Numbered from the stretch's first letter, positions 1-7,053 are shown. The stretch: 9,692 bases of DNA from Deltaproteobacteria bacterium (GCA_031267005.1 JAIRZX010000533.1:1-9692); one strand, 5' to 3'. The notes: generated by a model from the sequence alone, not told the origin. Numbers and translations are program-made.

Positions 1-1
1 A

Positions 2-214
2 AGGAGGTCCAAATATAACCTGAGAAGCTTCTTTAATGCTAGCTTCATTTCTACATCTAGTGGTTCGAGTTTTGCTAATTTTAAGCCAAATTCACTCCAA
101 ACAATGGGGGGCGCCTCAGGAGAAGAAGAAGGAGGAGGAGAAGGAGGAGGAGAAGAAGAAGAAGAAGAAGGAGAAGAAGAAGAAGGAGAAGGAGGAGAAG
201 GAGGAGGACACTGA
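2..214 (+). pseudogene. C-terminal gene remnant with acidic, Gly/Glu-rich tail (cut by left edge)
   Basis: Frame 2 is open from the window edge to the TGA at 212-214, giving about 70 residues with no early start codon. This is either the 3' end of a gene that begins to the left or a decayed fragment. The ordinary-looking part ends in GSSFANFKPNSLQTMGGASG. A tail of only Glu and Gly, encoded by the purine microsatellite, follows. The segment at 3488-3610 has the same layout in the same relative frame (SSFGLSVQALFTSLGE, then a Glu/Lys tail and a stop), and the DNA after both stops also aligns. That agreement in frame is the main argument that this frame was once coding. I do not recognise the family; the C-terminus of a transposase is possible but unproven. 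A competing plus-strand frame (36-272) gives a Lys/Glu run and is probably not a gene. Confidence 0.4.
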
Positions 215-331
215 AGAAACGACTATACAGCCTTCGCCAGCGCACGGATCTGGCCAAGGACAAGCCACGTAACTGACTCTTGCGTAAGCCGAGAATGGAC
301 AGGGTGACTTTTCCAACCGAAAGCTTCAGTC
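62..331 (+). repeat. Degenerate direct repeat, left copy
   Basis: This segment aligns in the same orientation with 3494-3728. The best part starts after the stop codon: GCCAAGGACAAGCCACG here against GCCACGGACAAGTCACG there. By hand I count 38 identities in 49 positions over 253-301 against 3645-3693, with no gap. The match continues through CCGAAAGCTTCAG against CCGAAATCCTCAG. A smaller echo lies inside and just after it: 231-249 and 344-362 agree in 16 of 19 bases around CGCCAG and ACGGAT. Most differences in the right copy are to G or C. The family of the repeat is unknown. Confidence 0.6.
118..208 (+). repeat. Homopurine GAA/GGA microsatellite, 91 nt
   Basis: Every base from 118 to 208 on the plus strand is A or G, almost entirely as GAA and GGA triplets. 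The tract reads as poly-Glu/Gly, poly-Lys/Glu or, on the other strand, poly-Leu or Phe/Ser, so long ORFs over it are composition artefacts. Triplet tracts of this kind slip in replication, and homopurine mirror-like runs can form triplex DNA. The second copy of the surrounding sequence (3575-3600) has only a short purine-rich stretch at this place, so the tract here has probably expanded. Confidence 0.9.
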
Positions 332-748
332 AAGAAAAAAACGCCTCCGCCAGTGAACGGATACAGACATGAAACATTAATATTGTCCTTTCCACCATTG
401 CTCCCTCTCCATCAGAAGGCTGGGAGCCCCAAAACCAGAAGGAGCTACTGTGGTTTGGGACTTGGGTTGATTTAAAACAATGGCCACCTTTGTTAAACTT
501 AGATCGTTGGGGGCGCTCGCTTTTGTGGTTAAGCGGTAACGTCTTGTCTGTTACGGGCAAGGTGTCGGGCAAGGCCGCAGGGGCTTCCGCCGTGGAGGCG
601 GTGGCCTGCCTCAACAGACAAGCCAGCGGGAGCTCGGCTGGCCGAGGCGTTGGAACGGTCGGAAACATACTGAATTCCTGCAATTTATCCATACCCGGAA
701 ATTAGGCGTAGAATTATATTTCAAGTTCTACCTAACTATTCTATGAAA

Positions 749-766
749 TTTCGATATTTTCGATAT
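749..766. repeat. 9-bp tandem duplication TTTCGATAT
   Basis: TTTCGATAT occurs twice back to back in an AT-rich intergenic stretch. It could be an operator half-site pair or simple slippage; nothing else supports a function. Confidence 0.6.
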
Positions 767-974
767 AACTTTCAGGTGCTTCCTGTGTGATTTTTCATAT
801 AGTTTGGCTTGTATAGTGAATAAAAGCGTCTTGGCGGCAGTCGGGAACATATTGGTAATTTTCCTACAGAATAATCCCTCCGCTTAATCATGGACACCTG
901 CTGGCCGTTGCAATTCGTCTGTCTGAAGCCGGAACTCCGGTTTGGCGCTGAACCCGGCTTGGCCGGATAAATCC

Positions 975-994
975 TTGGCCATCATTGGCCATCA
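975..994. repeat. 10-bp tandem duplication TTGGCCATCA
   Basis: TTGGCCATCA occurs twice without a spacer and is followed by a partial third unit (TTAGC). It lies about 40 bases upstream of the candidate extended -10 for the AAA-ATPase gene. That position would suit an activator site, but slippage is an equal explanation. Confidence 0.6.
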
Positions 995-1034
995 TTAGCG
1001 AAACTGTCAAAACAATACATTGATTAAAACTCCA

Positions 1035-1043
1035 TGATATGAT
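1035..1043 (+). promoter_or_regulatory. Candidate extended -10 promoter for the AAA-ATPase gene
   Basis: TGATATGAT is a TGn extension directly before a TATGAT hexamer (5 of 6 to TATAAT). Extended -10 promoters often lack a good -35, and none is seen at the proper spacing here. Transcription would start near 1050 and leave a leader of about 60 nt before the ATG at 1110. The leader ends in a strong Shine-Dalgarno sequence, AAAGGAG at 1097-1103. The surrounding AT-rich DNA raises the chance of a random match. Confidence 0.35.
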
Positions 1044-1109
1044 ACTTTAAGATAGTTTGCCAGAAAACCCCATCTTGGCAAAAGTTACGGCAACCGAAAG
1101 GAGAAACCC

Positions 1110-2852
1110 ATGTCAGATGAATTGCCCGTTCTTTCGGTCGGAAATCCTGTTTTTGAAGTGCTGAGGCAAAAAAAGGAAGTCTACGTCGACAAGTCGAAGT
1201 ATCTCCCGATGTTAAGCGAGTGGGGACAGTTTATCTTTTGTGCCAGGCCCCGCCGTTTCGGCAAGTCGCTTACGGTAAGTTCCCTCGACGCCTTTTACTC
1301 AGGCAGGATTGATCTTTTCAAGGGCCTCGCCGTCGAGGAACATATTTCCTCACCTGCTTTCGTCCCCCGCCCGGTCATCAGCCTGGACATGTCCGACGCC
1401 GCTGACAGCGACAGCAAAGAAATTTTAAAACGAAACATCATGGATATTCTTGAGGACAACGCCGAGCACCACCAGGTTTCCCTGCGAGGAGCGGATTATG
1501 CCAACGCCTTAAAGTATCTTCTTATTGACGTCCGCAAAGCGAGCGGACAGAAAGTCGTTCTCTTGATAGACGAGTACGATTCGCCAGTGATCAGCCTTGC
1601 CGAGAGGGATAAACTGACGTTCAACGCTCAATTGCTTGCCGATACGCGGATCGTTATGCGTAATTTTTACAGGGAGATCAAAAGAGCCTCCGAATTCATC
1701 GAGTTAGTCTTCATCACAGGATGCACCAAGTTTTCCAGGATGGGAGTGTTTTCCAGTCTCAACAACCTAGCAGATATCTCGCTCGAGGAGAAATTCGCCG
1801 CGTTCATGGGCTACACTCAGGAGGAGCTGGAGAGTTATTTCGCCCCCTTTATTGACAGGGCAGCCAATAAACTTGGAAAAAGCCGTGAAGTGCTTTTGAA
1901 GCAAATACAAGAGTATTACGACGGCTTTTCCTTCGACGGCAAGACGAACCTGTACAACCCTTCTTCCACGATCGAATTTTTCAAAACAAGCGAATTCGGA
2001 GACTACTGGGTGGATTCAGGATCCGGCAGCTTCGTCAAGAATTTCCTGAAGGATAAGTCCCTCACTGTCGATCAATTCCAGGGCATGGTAGTGAACAAAA
2101 AATTCGCTAAATCCCCCGGGGAAATCGACGCCACTTCGTCACACGGATTCCTTTACCAGGCTGGCTACCTTACCCTCCGCGCCGCAACCGATACGACATT
2201 CACCTTGGATTTCCCGAACAAGGAGGTACGCTCGGCGCTTTCCGCCTTTTTCCTGGAGAACTTTTTCCCCGACTCGGACTATATCGACAGGGCAGAACGG
2301 GATCTCGCCGGTCACCTGGCGTCCGGCGACGTCCCGGGAATAGCGCACGTCTTAAAGCGTCTTCTACACGGCATTTGCGGCTCTGACCATTCCGACGCTA
2401 ACCGAGAGTTCCACGACGACAGCATTGAAGCTGCCGTCCGCGTTACAGCGGGCCCGGCCTTTCCCGACGATTCGGTGCGCAGCCTCTCCAAATCGCTGGC
2501 CAAGATTCTTTTAGGAAAAAAAGGCGAGAGTTTCTACCGCTCAGTGTTGCAGGCTGCCCTGTGGGCTGCCGGGGCCAAAACCACTCCCGAGAAGTGGGAG
2601 AACCTGGGCCGCCTAGACCTGGAGGTCCTCTTCGGACAAATTACTTACGTAATAGAGCTTAAAATGTCGGATAACGCGGACGGCGCCGACGCGGCAGTCA
2701 GGGCGGGAATGGATCAAATCACTAAAAAGGACTACGGCGAGGCATCCGAAAGACCCGTCCTGGTGTCGATCGCCATAGGCAGGGAGGAGAGGAATATCGT
2801 TGCCTGCCTCTTCGAGAAAGACGGGCGCGAGACGGCGGTCGAGTTCGATTGA
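1110..2852 (+). CDS. AAA-ATPase-like protein with C-terminal PD-(D/E)XK nuclease domain
   Basis: This 580-residue protein has the two-domain layout of the AAA-ATPase_like plus PDDEXK_9 (DUF1703) family. The N-terminal part carries a P-loop, RPRRFGKSL at 46-54 (Lys52, Ser53), and a Walker B strand, VVLLIDEYD at 149-157. It also has the family signature around 203-220 (TGCTKFSRMGVFSSLNNL), followed by GYTQEELE at 234-241. The C-terminal nuclease-like domain has GRLDLEV at 500-506 and YVIELKM at 513-519, giving Asp503 and Glu516-Leu-Lys518. Gln536 and Tyr542 follow at the usual places. All expected active-site residues are present and the length is normal for the family, so it looks intact. The ATG is preceded by AAAGGAG with a 6-nt gap. 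The molecular role of the family is not established; it is often multicopy in host-associated anaerobes, and mobility or defence roles are only guesses. It is less GC-rich than the right half of the window and lies between degenerate direct repeats, which suggests acquisition. Confidence 0.92.
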   Translation: MSDELPVLSVGNPVFEVLRQKKEVYVDKSKYLPMLSEWGQFIFCARPRRFGKSLTVSSLDAFYSGRIDLFKGLAVEEHISSPAFVPRPVISLDMSDAADSDSKEILKRNIMDILEDNAEHHQVSLRGADYANALKYLLIDVRKASGQKVVLLIDEYDSPVISLAERDKLTFNAQLLADTRIVMRNFYREIKRASEFIELVFITGCTKFSRMGVFSSLNNLADISLEEKFAAFMGYTQEELESYFAPFIDRAANKLGKSREVLLKQIQEYYDGFSFDGKTNLYNPSSTIEFFKTSEFGDYWVDSGSGSFVKNFLKDKSLTVDQFQGMVVNKKFAKSPGEIDATSSHGFLYQAGYLTLRAATDTTFTLDFPNKEVRSALSAFFLENFFPDSDYIDRAERDLAGHLASGDVPGIAHVLKRLLHGICGSDHSDANREFHDDSIEAAVRVTAGPAFPDDSVRSLSKSLAKILLGKKGESFYRSVLQAALWAAGAKTTPEKWENLGRLDLEVLFGQITYVIELKMSDNADGADAAVRAGMDQITKKDYGEASERPVLVSIAIGREERNIVACLFEKDGRETAVEFD

Positions 2853-3487
2853 AAGGGCCGGTCCCCGCCCCTAGTCGAACGCGGGATTGGGCCGTCCGGG
2901 CAGACGGCATTCGGCGCGTTCTGTTCCGGAAACCCTCCCGAAGCCCCGACTGGGTCCCCTCCCCCGCCGGCTCGTTCAGGTTTCGGGCTACCTCAGCCTC
3001 CGGCGGGAAAGGCGCATTCCGGATCTACGGGATACAGGTTGAGTCCGACCGGACCGGCTGCACCGGCCGGAACCGACCGGGCCGGGGGCAATACCCTGCG
3101 GCCGGAACGGGCCGGAGGGCGCTCGGGGGACGTTTCGGTAATTTCTAGGCGCTGGCTTAAGCGACCGGACGGGCGGTTGTTTGACGACCCTTCCGGTGCT
3201 GGACCTTCGGGCGCTAGGGCGGTTCGGCCGGGTGCGGCGGGGACGGAGCCGGGCCAAGAACTTGTAACTGTCCGGCAAAGCCTCTGCGCGGTAAAGGCTC
3301 GCTCCCCCTTTGATCTCCCCAATCTCTCTTCCTACTAACCCTCTAGCCCTCAAGCCCGATCTCAGTCGTCCGCCCGGCACCCTCCCCAAGGGTCCGATTC
3401 CGCGTCGTCGGGCAACCGTCAAGAGCCCACCTCCAGCGGATTTCTGCTGGACTTCCATGAGCAAGAGGGTGGACAGGACGACTCACC
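2853..3487. other. GC-rich stretch without a recognisable gene
   Basis: Several overlapping frames of 70-160 codons are open on both strands, but they are rich in Arg, Pro, Gly and Ser and lack domain motifs. None has a convincing ribosome binding site. This is typical of stop-poor high-GC DNA. No hairpin with a T-run follows the AAA gene, so no intrinsic terminator can be named. A CCGG-dense cluster occurs at 3046-3118. The last part, just before the right repeat copy, may be more of the decayed gene whose 3' end is recognisable at 3488-3610. Confidence 0.5.
3046..3118. repeat. CCGG-dense cluster with inverted repeat
   Basis: CCGG recurs many times in about 70 bases. CCGGCC at 3063-3068 can pair with GGCCGG at 3080-3085 across an 11-nt loop. 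The run of short self-complementary tetramers may be a degraded repeat or only composition; no T-run follows, so it is not an intrinsic terminator. Confidence 0.35.
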
Positions 3488-3610
3488 GTCGACGACTCCT
3501 CGTTCGGCCTATCCGTCCAGGCGTTATTCACCAGCCTCGGTGAAAACTCCACGCGTCCGAGCGAAGCGGCTGAGAATGAGCAGAAAGAAGAGAAGGATGA
3601 GTCCGGGTAA
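3488..3610 (+). pseudogene. C-terminal gene remnant, second copy
   Basis: From 3488 to the TAA at 3608-3610 one frame reads VDDSSFGLSVQALFTSLGE and then an acidic tail (EAAENEQKEEKDESG). Upstream in this frame a TGA lies at 3458-3460, and no start codon or ribosome binding site is visible, so it is a fragment. It matches the remnant at 2-214 in frame, in the spacing from SSF to the Gly, in having a charged tail, and in the DNA after the stop. The segment upstream may continue in another frame after a frameshift. The family is not recognised. Confidence 0.4.
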
Positions 3611-3728
3611 GAGCAACCGAGAAAGCCTTTGCCCCCTCGCGAATCGCGCCACGGACAAGTCACGGAACGGACTCCGGCGTCAGACGAGAGGGCACATGGA
3701 TGAATCCTCCGCCCGAAATCCTCAGCCG
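3494..3728 (+). repeat. Degenerate direct repeat, right copy
   Basis: This is the partner of 62-331, in the same orientation and shorter mainly because the purine tract is not expanded. The most similar part follows the stop codon at 3608-3610, roughly 78% identical by hand count over 49 bases. The pair brackets the AAA-ATPase/nuclease gene. The segment ends about 55 bases before the stop of the convergent TPR gene. Confidence 0.6.
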
Positions 3729-3785
3729 TGCCAAAGTGAGGCAGAAGGCTAGCTCGGCATGCCGTTCGGAAGGGGCGTGGCGCGC

Positions 3786-4961
3786 CTATGGCTTTGGGTT
3801 GCTGTCCAGAAGCCCACGGACACTATGGAGGTCCTTGATGGTCTGAAGTGTTCTTGGGTGATCAGGCCCGTAAACCCTATTTTCCGATTCCACCAGACGA
3901 CGGAAAAGGGCACAAGATTCTTCTAACTTGCCCCAATCGCGCAAGATTGTCGCAAGGGACTTAACAATTATTAAACTACACTCTTCATCCCGTCCTAATG
4001 CTGCATCCGTCGTTTTAAGCGCTTGGGTGAGTTGCTCCACGGCACCTTCAGTATTGCCGAAGCTTCTGAGGGCCCAACCGTGAAGTATCAGGAAAGGGAC
4101 AGCGCTAGGGTGATCCAGACCGAGAATATCCTCCACCGCCATACACGTCTGGGCCGAGAGCTTTAGAAGTGCTTCATTGGAGCCTAACTCCAAATGCGTC
4201 AAGGATAAGATATACTTGCTCTCCAGGATGGCTGGATGAGTGGCGCCGAGCGCCGTCTCGCCACTCGCCAAAGGCTCATGGAGAAAACCACGGGCAACCC
4301 GGAATTCTTTCATTAATATTAAGAACCCTGCAAGCCTGTTAAGAATCCTGAAGTACAAAGGTTGATCCTGACCGAAACGGTCGTTGAATTCAAACAGGGA
4401 ATCATAGAGATACTTGCAGGCAATCTCGGGAGATGGATGACCGGAGAAAGGATCCGCAAGAAGGCAAAGGAGACCGATGGGTAATGGATGATCAGGTGCC
4501 AGTGTTTCAATGGATTTCTGGAAAGCTTTCCAGCGAATAATCCATGCCTCCAAGCGGGCTCCGAGGGAGGACTGCTCTTCTGCCTCAAGCAACATTCTCC
4601 CGATGTCGGACAAGTGGCCAGGATAATGGATTTCATCAAACTCTTCCAGCGCGTGATCCAAAAAGACGACAGCTTGGCAAGAATTGTCCTGGGCCATAGA
4701 ATGGAAGTAGGGAAAATTGTTGAAACACAGGGTTTCAGCGTATAGACCCACTTCGATTATTGATGCAATCAGGCGGTCCGACATGCTGGCACTCATACAA
4801 AATTCTACAGTTGCCTCCAAAACTTCCTGCGCCCCAGATAAATCGCCGCCGACGATGAGGCTGCGGCGGCGTCTGAACAGGGATTTAAGTATGTCCTCGC
4901 CATTAAATCTTTGATTATCGCAGGACGACAATGATGTCTCCTCTTGGAAAAGCCACTGCAA
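3786..4961 (-). CDS. Tetratricopeptide repeat protein, N-terminus probably damaged
   Basis: The protein is 391 residues from a TTG, and shows helical repeats of the kinesin-light-chain type (TPR_10/TPR_12). The turn between repeats recurs exactly every 42 residues: LAPDHP at 155, FGQDQP at 197, LGATHP at 239, LGLDHP at 281, LGRDEE at 323 and YGPDHP at 365 (position of the second residue of each). Six regular turns make this a firm call. TPR arrays bind proteins; the partner is unknown and no enzymatic domain is seen. No signal peptide or membrane segment is visible. The TTG start has no Shine-Dalgarno sequence, and the frame is open only to a TGA at 5001-5003, so the start is weak. The segment just upstream is open in another frame and may be the missing N-terminus. 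Codon composition is clearly less GC-rich than in the genes on the right, suggesting foreign origin. The gene converges on the right repeat copy; no terminator is seen. Confidence 0.8.
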   Translation of the reverse strand: MQWLFQEETSLSSCDNQRFNGEDILKSLFRRRRSLIVGGDLSGAQEVLEATVEFCMSASMSDRLIASIIEVGLYAETLCFNNFPYFHSMAQDNSCQAVVFLDHALEEFDEIHYPGHLSDIGRMLLEAEEQSSLGARLEAWIIRWKAFQKSIETLAPDHPLPIGLLCLLADPFSGHPSPEIACKYLYDSLFEFNDRFGQDQPLYFRILNRLAGFLILMKEFRVARGFLHEPLASGETALGATHPAILESKYILSLTHLELGSNEALLKLSAQTCMAVEDILGLDHPSAVPFLILHGWALRSFGNTEGAVEQLTQALKTTDAALGRDEECSLIIVKSLATILRDWGKLEESCALFRRLVESENRVYGPDHPRTLQTIKDLHSVRGLLDSNPKP

Positions 4962-5199
4962 AGGGAACGGTATGAAAGGTAACGCGGAACGAATGTCGTC
5001 TCAGAATCCTCTTGGACTGGCAGAGGGCAGTTGTCCGCCTGAATACAATGTTGCCAAGGGCCTTCCCTTTGCCCATCAGAGCCATGGGGAACGGGGAAAT
5101 CGATTTGGCCAGCGGCTGCAATTGGGCCGGGAGCAACCCAACGAAACGAGAGAGGAATTGGCAACCGATGGGAGCTTCAACGAACTGCCTCCACAACAT
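4962..5199 (-). pseudogene. Possible out-of-frame N-terminus of the TPR gene
   Basis: An ATG at 5199 opens a frame that reads VEAPIGCQFLSRFVGLLPAQ and continues past the point where the TPR frame becomes open, ending at 4915. Its third codon positions are G/C-rich over 5010-5199, which supports coding better than the other two frames do. The TPR frame is open from 5000 and reads DDIRSALPFIPFPLQWLF. Skipping one base in the overlap (between about 5003 and 4930) would join the two frames into one protein of about 470 residues. No strong ribosome binding site precedes 5199. The fusion is inference. Confidence 0.35.
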
Positions 5200-6242
5200 C
5201 GTGCGCTATTACTGAACATTCATAAGATAAGCATTTCCGGGAATCAAGTCAAGAGGGGCCAGGCCCGGAACCCCGGATCGTCACGCCGCTGGCGGCAGAG
5301 CGCCTTCATTTTTCGCCAAACCGGTCAGGCCTGGCCAGCCAAACTGCCTCCTCGCATGGAGAGTTGCCAGGATCCCTGCTTGCCTCCGGACGTAGCCCCG
5401 GCTGGAGGGTACGCGAGACAACCACTTTGTTGCCGGTCCGGATCTTTCAATCCGCGGCGCTTGTCCCCTCTCTCCCCCCCCCTCCAATGACCCCGTCCAA
5501 GCCTCAACGCCTTTCAAGCCCCATCCCATCTTGCCAACTGCCTTTATGAGGGGTAGCATCGGTCCCGGCTTCCGTCGGAGTGGCTACCTTAGTAGCGCCA
5601 ACCTTTATGGTGTCCTGATGCGCCGTATTGGCTTTTTGCGTACCTGGCGGGCCCTGTTCGCGGGGTAGCGCCGCGATACGAGCAAGCCCCCCTCTTTCTT
5701 AATGAGCCCGCAACGGCAACGCTCTTCCAGCTTCGCTTCGCCCCAAGAAGGCGGACTGCGGAATGCCCGCCCTCCCATATGCCCGAGCGCTAATGCCGTG
5801 CCGCAAAGCAAGGTGCGGTCAAGAAGCAGGAGTTAGACCCATGCCATTCCCCGGCTTCCATGTCCTCCAGCCGCGCGAAGCCCCGCCCGCGAAGCCGTTG
5901 CCCGCAATGAAATACTCCGTTTATCCTTCGCAGTGATGGTGGCCCAGCCGCCGGGCTTCCGGCCTCGTGGCCCGAAGGGCCAGCTCCGTTGCCGCCCCGC
6001 GTCCAGGCCCGGCTCCGCTCCGATCCCCTCCGGCCCCGCCCGGAACCGGGCTGGAAACTGCCCGTCGTGTCCGTCGAGCCGGGTGGCCCCGCTCCCGTGT
6101 CCCCTGGCCGTATTACTGACAACCGCTTAGAACACGACTGCATTCATTAAGCCCATCGCGCCCTTTTCCCGTTCCCGTTCCAGTTCCCGTTGCCCGCCCT
6201 CACCCCAGGCGGCCGAGCCGTCCCCCGCCTCCAGGAGCACAC
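5200..6242. other. About 1 kb without a recognisable gene
   Basis: No frame on either strand gives a recognisable product. The open frames (for example the minus strand at 5281-5559, 5605-5811 and 5790-6143, and the plus strand at 4972-5490) overlap each other, are rich in Arg/Gly/Pro/Ser and lack ribosome binding sites. No tRNA cloverleaf or T-run terminator was seen. A short perfect stem GCCCGG-AA-CCGGGC lies at 6038-6051. A 6-bp tandem repeat lies at 6166-6195, just upstream of the phosphatase gene. The length and the scrambled frames suggest decayed sequence. Confidence 0.5.
6166..6195. repeat. Hexamer tandem repeat TTCCCG, five units
   Basis: The units are TTCCCG, TTCCCG, TTCCAG, TTCCCG and TTGCCC. 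The tract is 48 bases upstream of the phosphatase start, inside its probable promoter or leader. Slippage could change promoter or leader spacing. Confidence 0.75.
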
Positions 6243-6917
6243 GTGAAAGCATCGTCTCCCCCGTTAATCCTGACCATTCTGGCCGCGCTAGTTTGCTTTG
6301 CGGCGCCCTCCGCCGCGCCTCCGGCTCTCGCCGAAGGCGGGAAGGGCCCCGCAAGCCCCGCTGCCGCCAACCCGGCCTCGGCCCCGGCGGAGCAGCCGTC
6401 CCGGCGGGACGCCCGCTGGGCGGTGCCGATGGAAGCGGACGGCATCCCCAACCTGTTCTGGGTCTCGCCGGATCTTTACCGTTCCGCCCAGCCGGACAAG
6501 ACCGGCATGATCTCGGCCAAAATGATGGGCATAAAGTCGGTGGTTTCGCTGCGCGAAAGCGACTCGGACCCCCGCCTGAGCCGGGGGACGGGCCTGGCGC
6601 TCAAGTCCGTCCCGATGGAAGCCTGGGACATAGAAGGGGAGGAACTTCTGGCCGCGCTCAGGGCTATCCACGAATCCCCAAAGCCGGTGCTCCTGCATTG
6701 CAGGCACGGATCGGACAGGACTGGGCTGGTCGTGGCCGCCTACCGCGTGGTGTTCCAGGGCTGGAGCAAGGAGGACGCCAAAAACGAGATGATAAACGGC
6801 GGATACGGCTTCCACAAAGTCTGGAAAAACATCCCGAAGATGGTAGACCGCCTCGACGCGGAGGCCTTGAAGGCGCAGTTGCCCGGCCTTCAAGCGGCCG
6901 ACTGGCCAGGAGACTGA
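6243..6917 (+). CDS. Exported dual-specificity (Siw14-like) protein phosphatase
   Basis: The protein has 224 residues. Residues 1-30 form a signal peptide: a Lys at 2, a hydrophobic stretch LILTILAALVCFAA at 8-21 and an AlaXAla-like end near 28-30 (ALA). An Ala/Pro-rich linker follows to about 55. The catalytic P-loop is HCRHGSDRTG at 152-161, with nucleophile Cys153 and Arg159, the CX5R signature of cysteine phosphatases. LYRSAQPDK at 78-86 and GIKSVVSLRE at 96-105 are typical of the Siw14-like DSP branch, whose members act on phosphotyrosine, phosphoserine or inositol phosphates. Asp129 in AWDIEGEEL is a plausible general acid. The start is GTG, with AGGAG at 6233-6237 five bases before it, and no better start gives a signal peptide. 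Location outside the cytoplasm is inferred. The substrate is unknown; in the periplasm it could be a phytate-like compound or a phosphoprotein. It stands alone on its strand and converges on the tatC operon. Confidence 0.88.
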   Translation: MKASSPPLILTILAALVCFAAPSAAPPALAEGGKGPASPAAANPASAPAEQPSRRDARWAVPMEADGIPNLFWVSPDLYRSAQPDKTGMISAKMMGIKSVVSLRESDSDPRLSRGTGLALKSVPMEAWDIEGEELLAALRAIHESPKPVLLHCRHGSDRTGLVVAAYRVVFQGWSKEDAKNEMINGGYGFHKVWKNIPKMVDRLDAEALKAQLPGLQAADWPGD

Positions 6918-6957
6918 AAGGGCCTCCGGCCTCCCGCGCGCTGCCGGGCGTTTACCG

Positions 6958-6983
6958 CTCCGCCCTTCGCGAGAAGAGCGGAG
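6958..6983. other. Strong hairpin with GCGA tetraloop between convergent genes
   Basis: CTCCGC (6958-6963) pairs with GCGGAG (6978-6983). One C-A mismatch follows, then CTTC (6965-6968) pairs with GAAG (6973-6976) around the GNRA loop GCGA. It lies 41 bases after the phosphatase stop and about 70 bases from the end of the opposing operon, where a bidirectional terminator would be expected. No T-run follows on either strand, so a Rho-independent terminator in the strict sense is not shown; transcript end protection is an alternative. Confidence 0.5.
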
Positions 6984-7053
6984 GCGAGGGTTAGAGGCCC
7001 TTGCCGAACCGGCCCCGTCCCGCCGCAGGGCGGCCGGGCCCGCAGGCTTCGCG

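Larger units (their letters stand above)
215..1109. other. Stretch without a convincing gene, left of the AAA-ATPase gene
   Basis: No reading frame here has a ribosome binding site, sensible composition and a recognisable product. The part from about 480 to 690 is GC-richer than its surroundings. It contains a short frame from an ATG at 480 (MATFVKLRSLGALAFVVKR, then stop) and competing open frames on both strands at 490-705 and 330-692. It may be a decayed insertion, but I cannot name it. From 700 to 870 the DNA is AT-rich. Two small perfect tandem duplications and a possible promoter lie further right and are listed separately. Confidence 0.5.

Noticed and set aside
1..10. AAGGAGGTCC as the end of a 16S rRNA gene or a strong ribosome binding site
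   Set aside because: The 16S 3' end reads GGATCACCTCCTT and its complement is not continued here; no start codon follows at a suitable distance.
55..90. GGTTCGAGT as a tRNA T-loop
   Set aside because: The flanking bases do not form a T-stem, and no acceptor or anticodon stem fits.
36..272. Plus-strand ORF with a Lys/Glu run
   Set aside because: It runs through the purine microsatellite in a frame that does not match the second copy of the sequence; there is no ribosome binding site.
81..316. Minus-strand ORFs of poly-Leu or poly-Phe/Ser, resembling membrane segments
   Set aside because: They are the complement of the GAA/GGA tract and reflect composition only.
480..539. Short ORF MATFVKLRSLGALAFVVKR as the start of a transposase
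   Set aside because: It stops after 19 codons, has no ribosome binding site and no continuation that I can identify; kept only as a note.
3063..3085. CCGGCC/GGCCGG hairpin as a terminator of the AAA-ATPase gene
   Set aside because: It is more than 200 bases after the stop, has no T-run, and lies in a CCGG-rich cluster where such pairings are expected by chance.
2988..3464. Minus-strand ORF of 158 codons in the GC-rich gap
   Set aside because: Arg/Pro/Gly-rich, overlaps equally long frames on both strands, no motif and no ribosome binding site.
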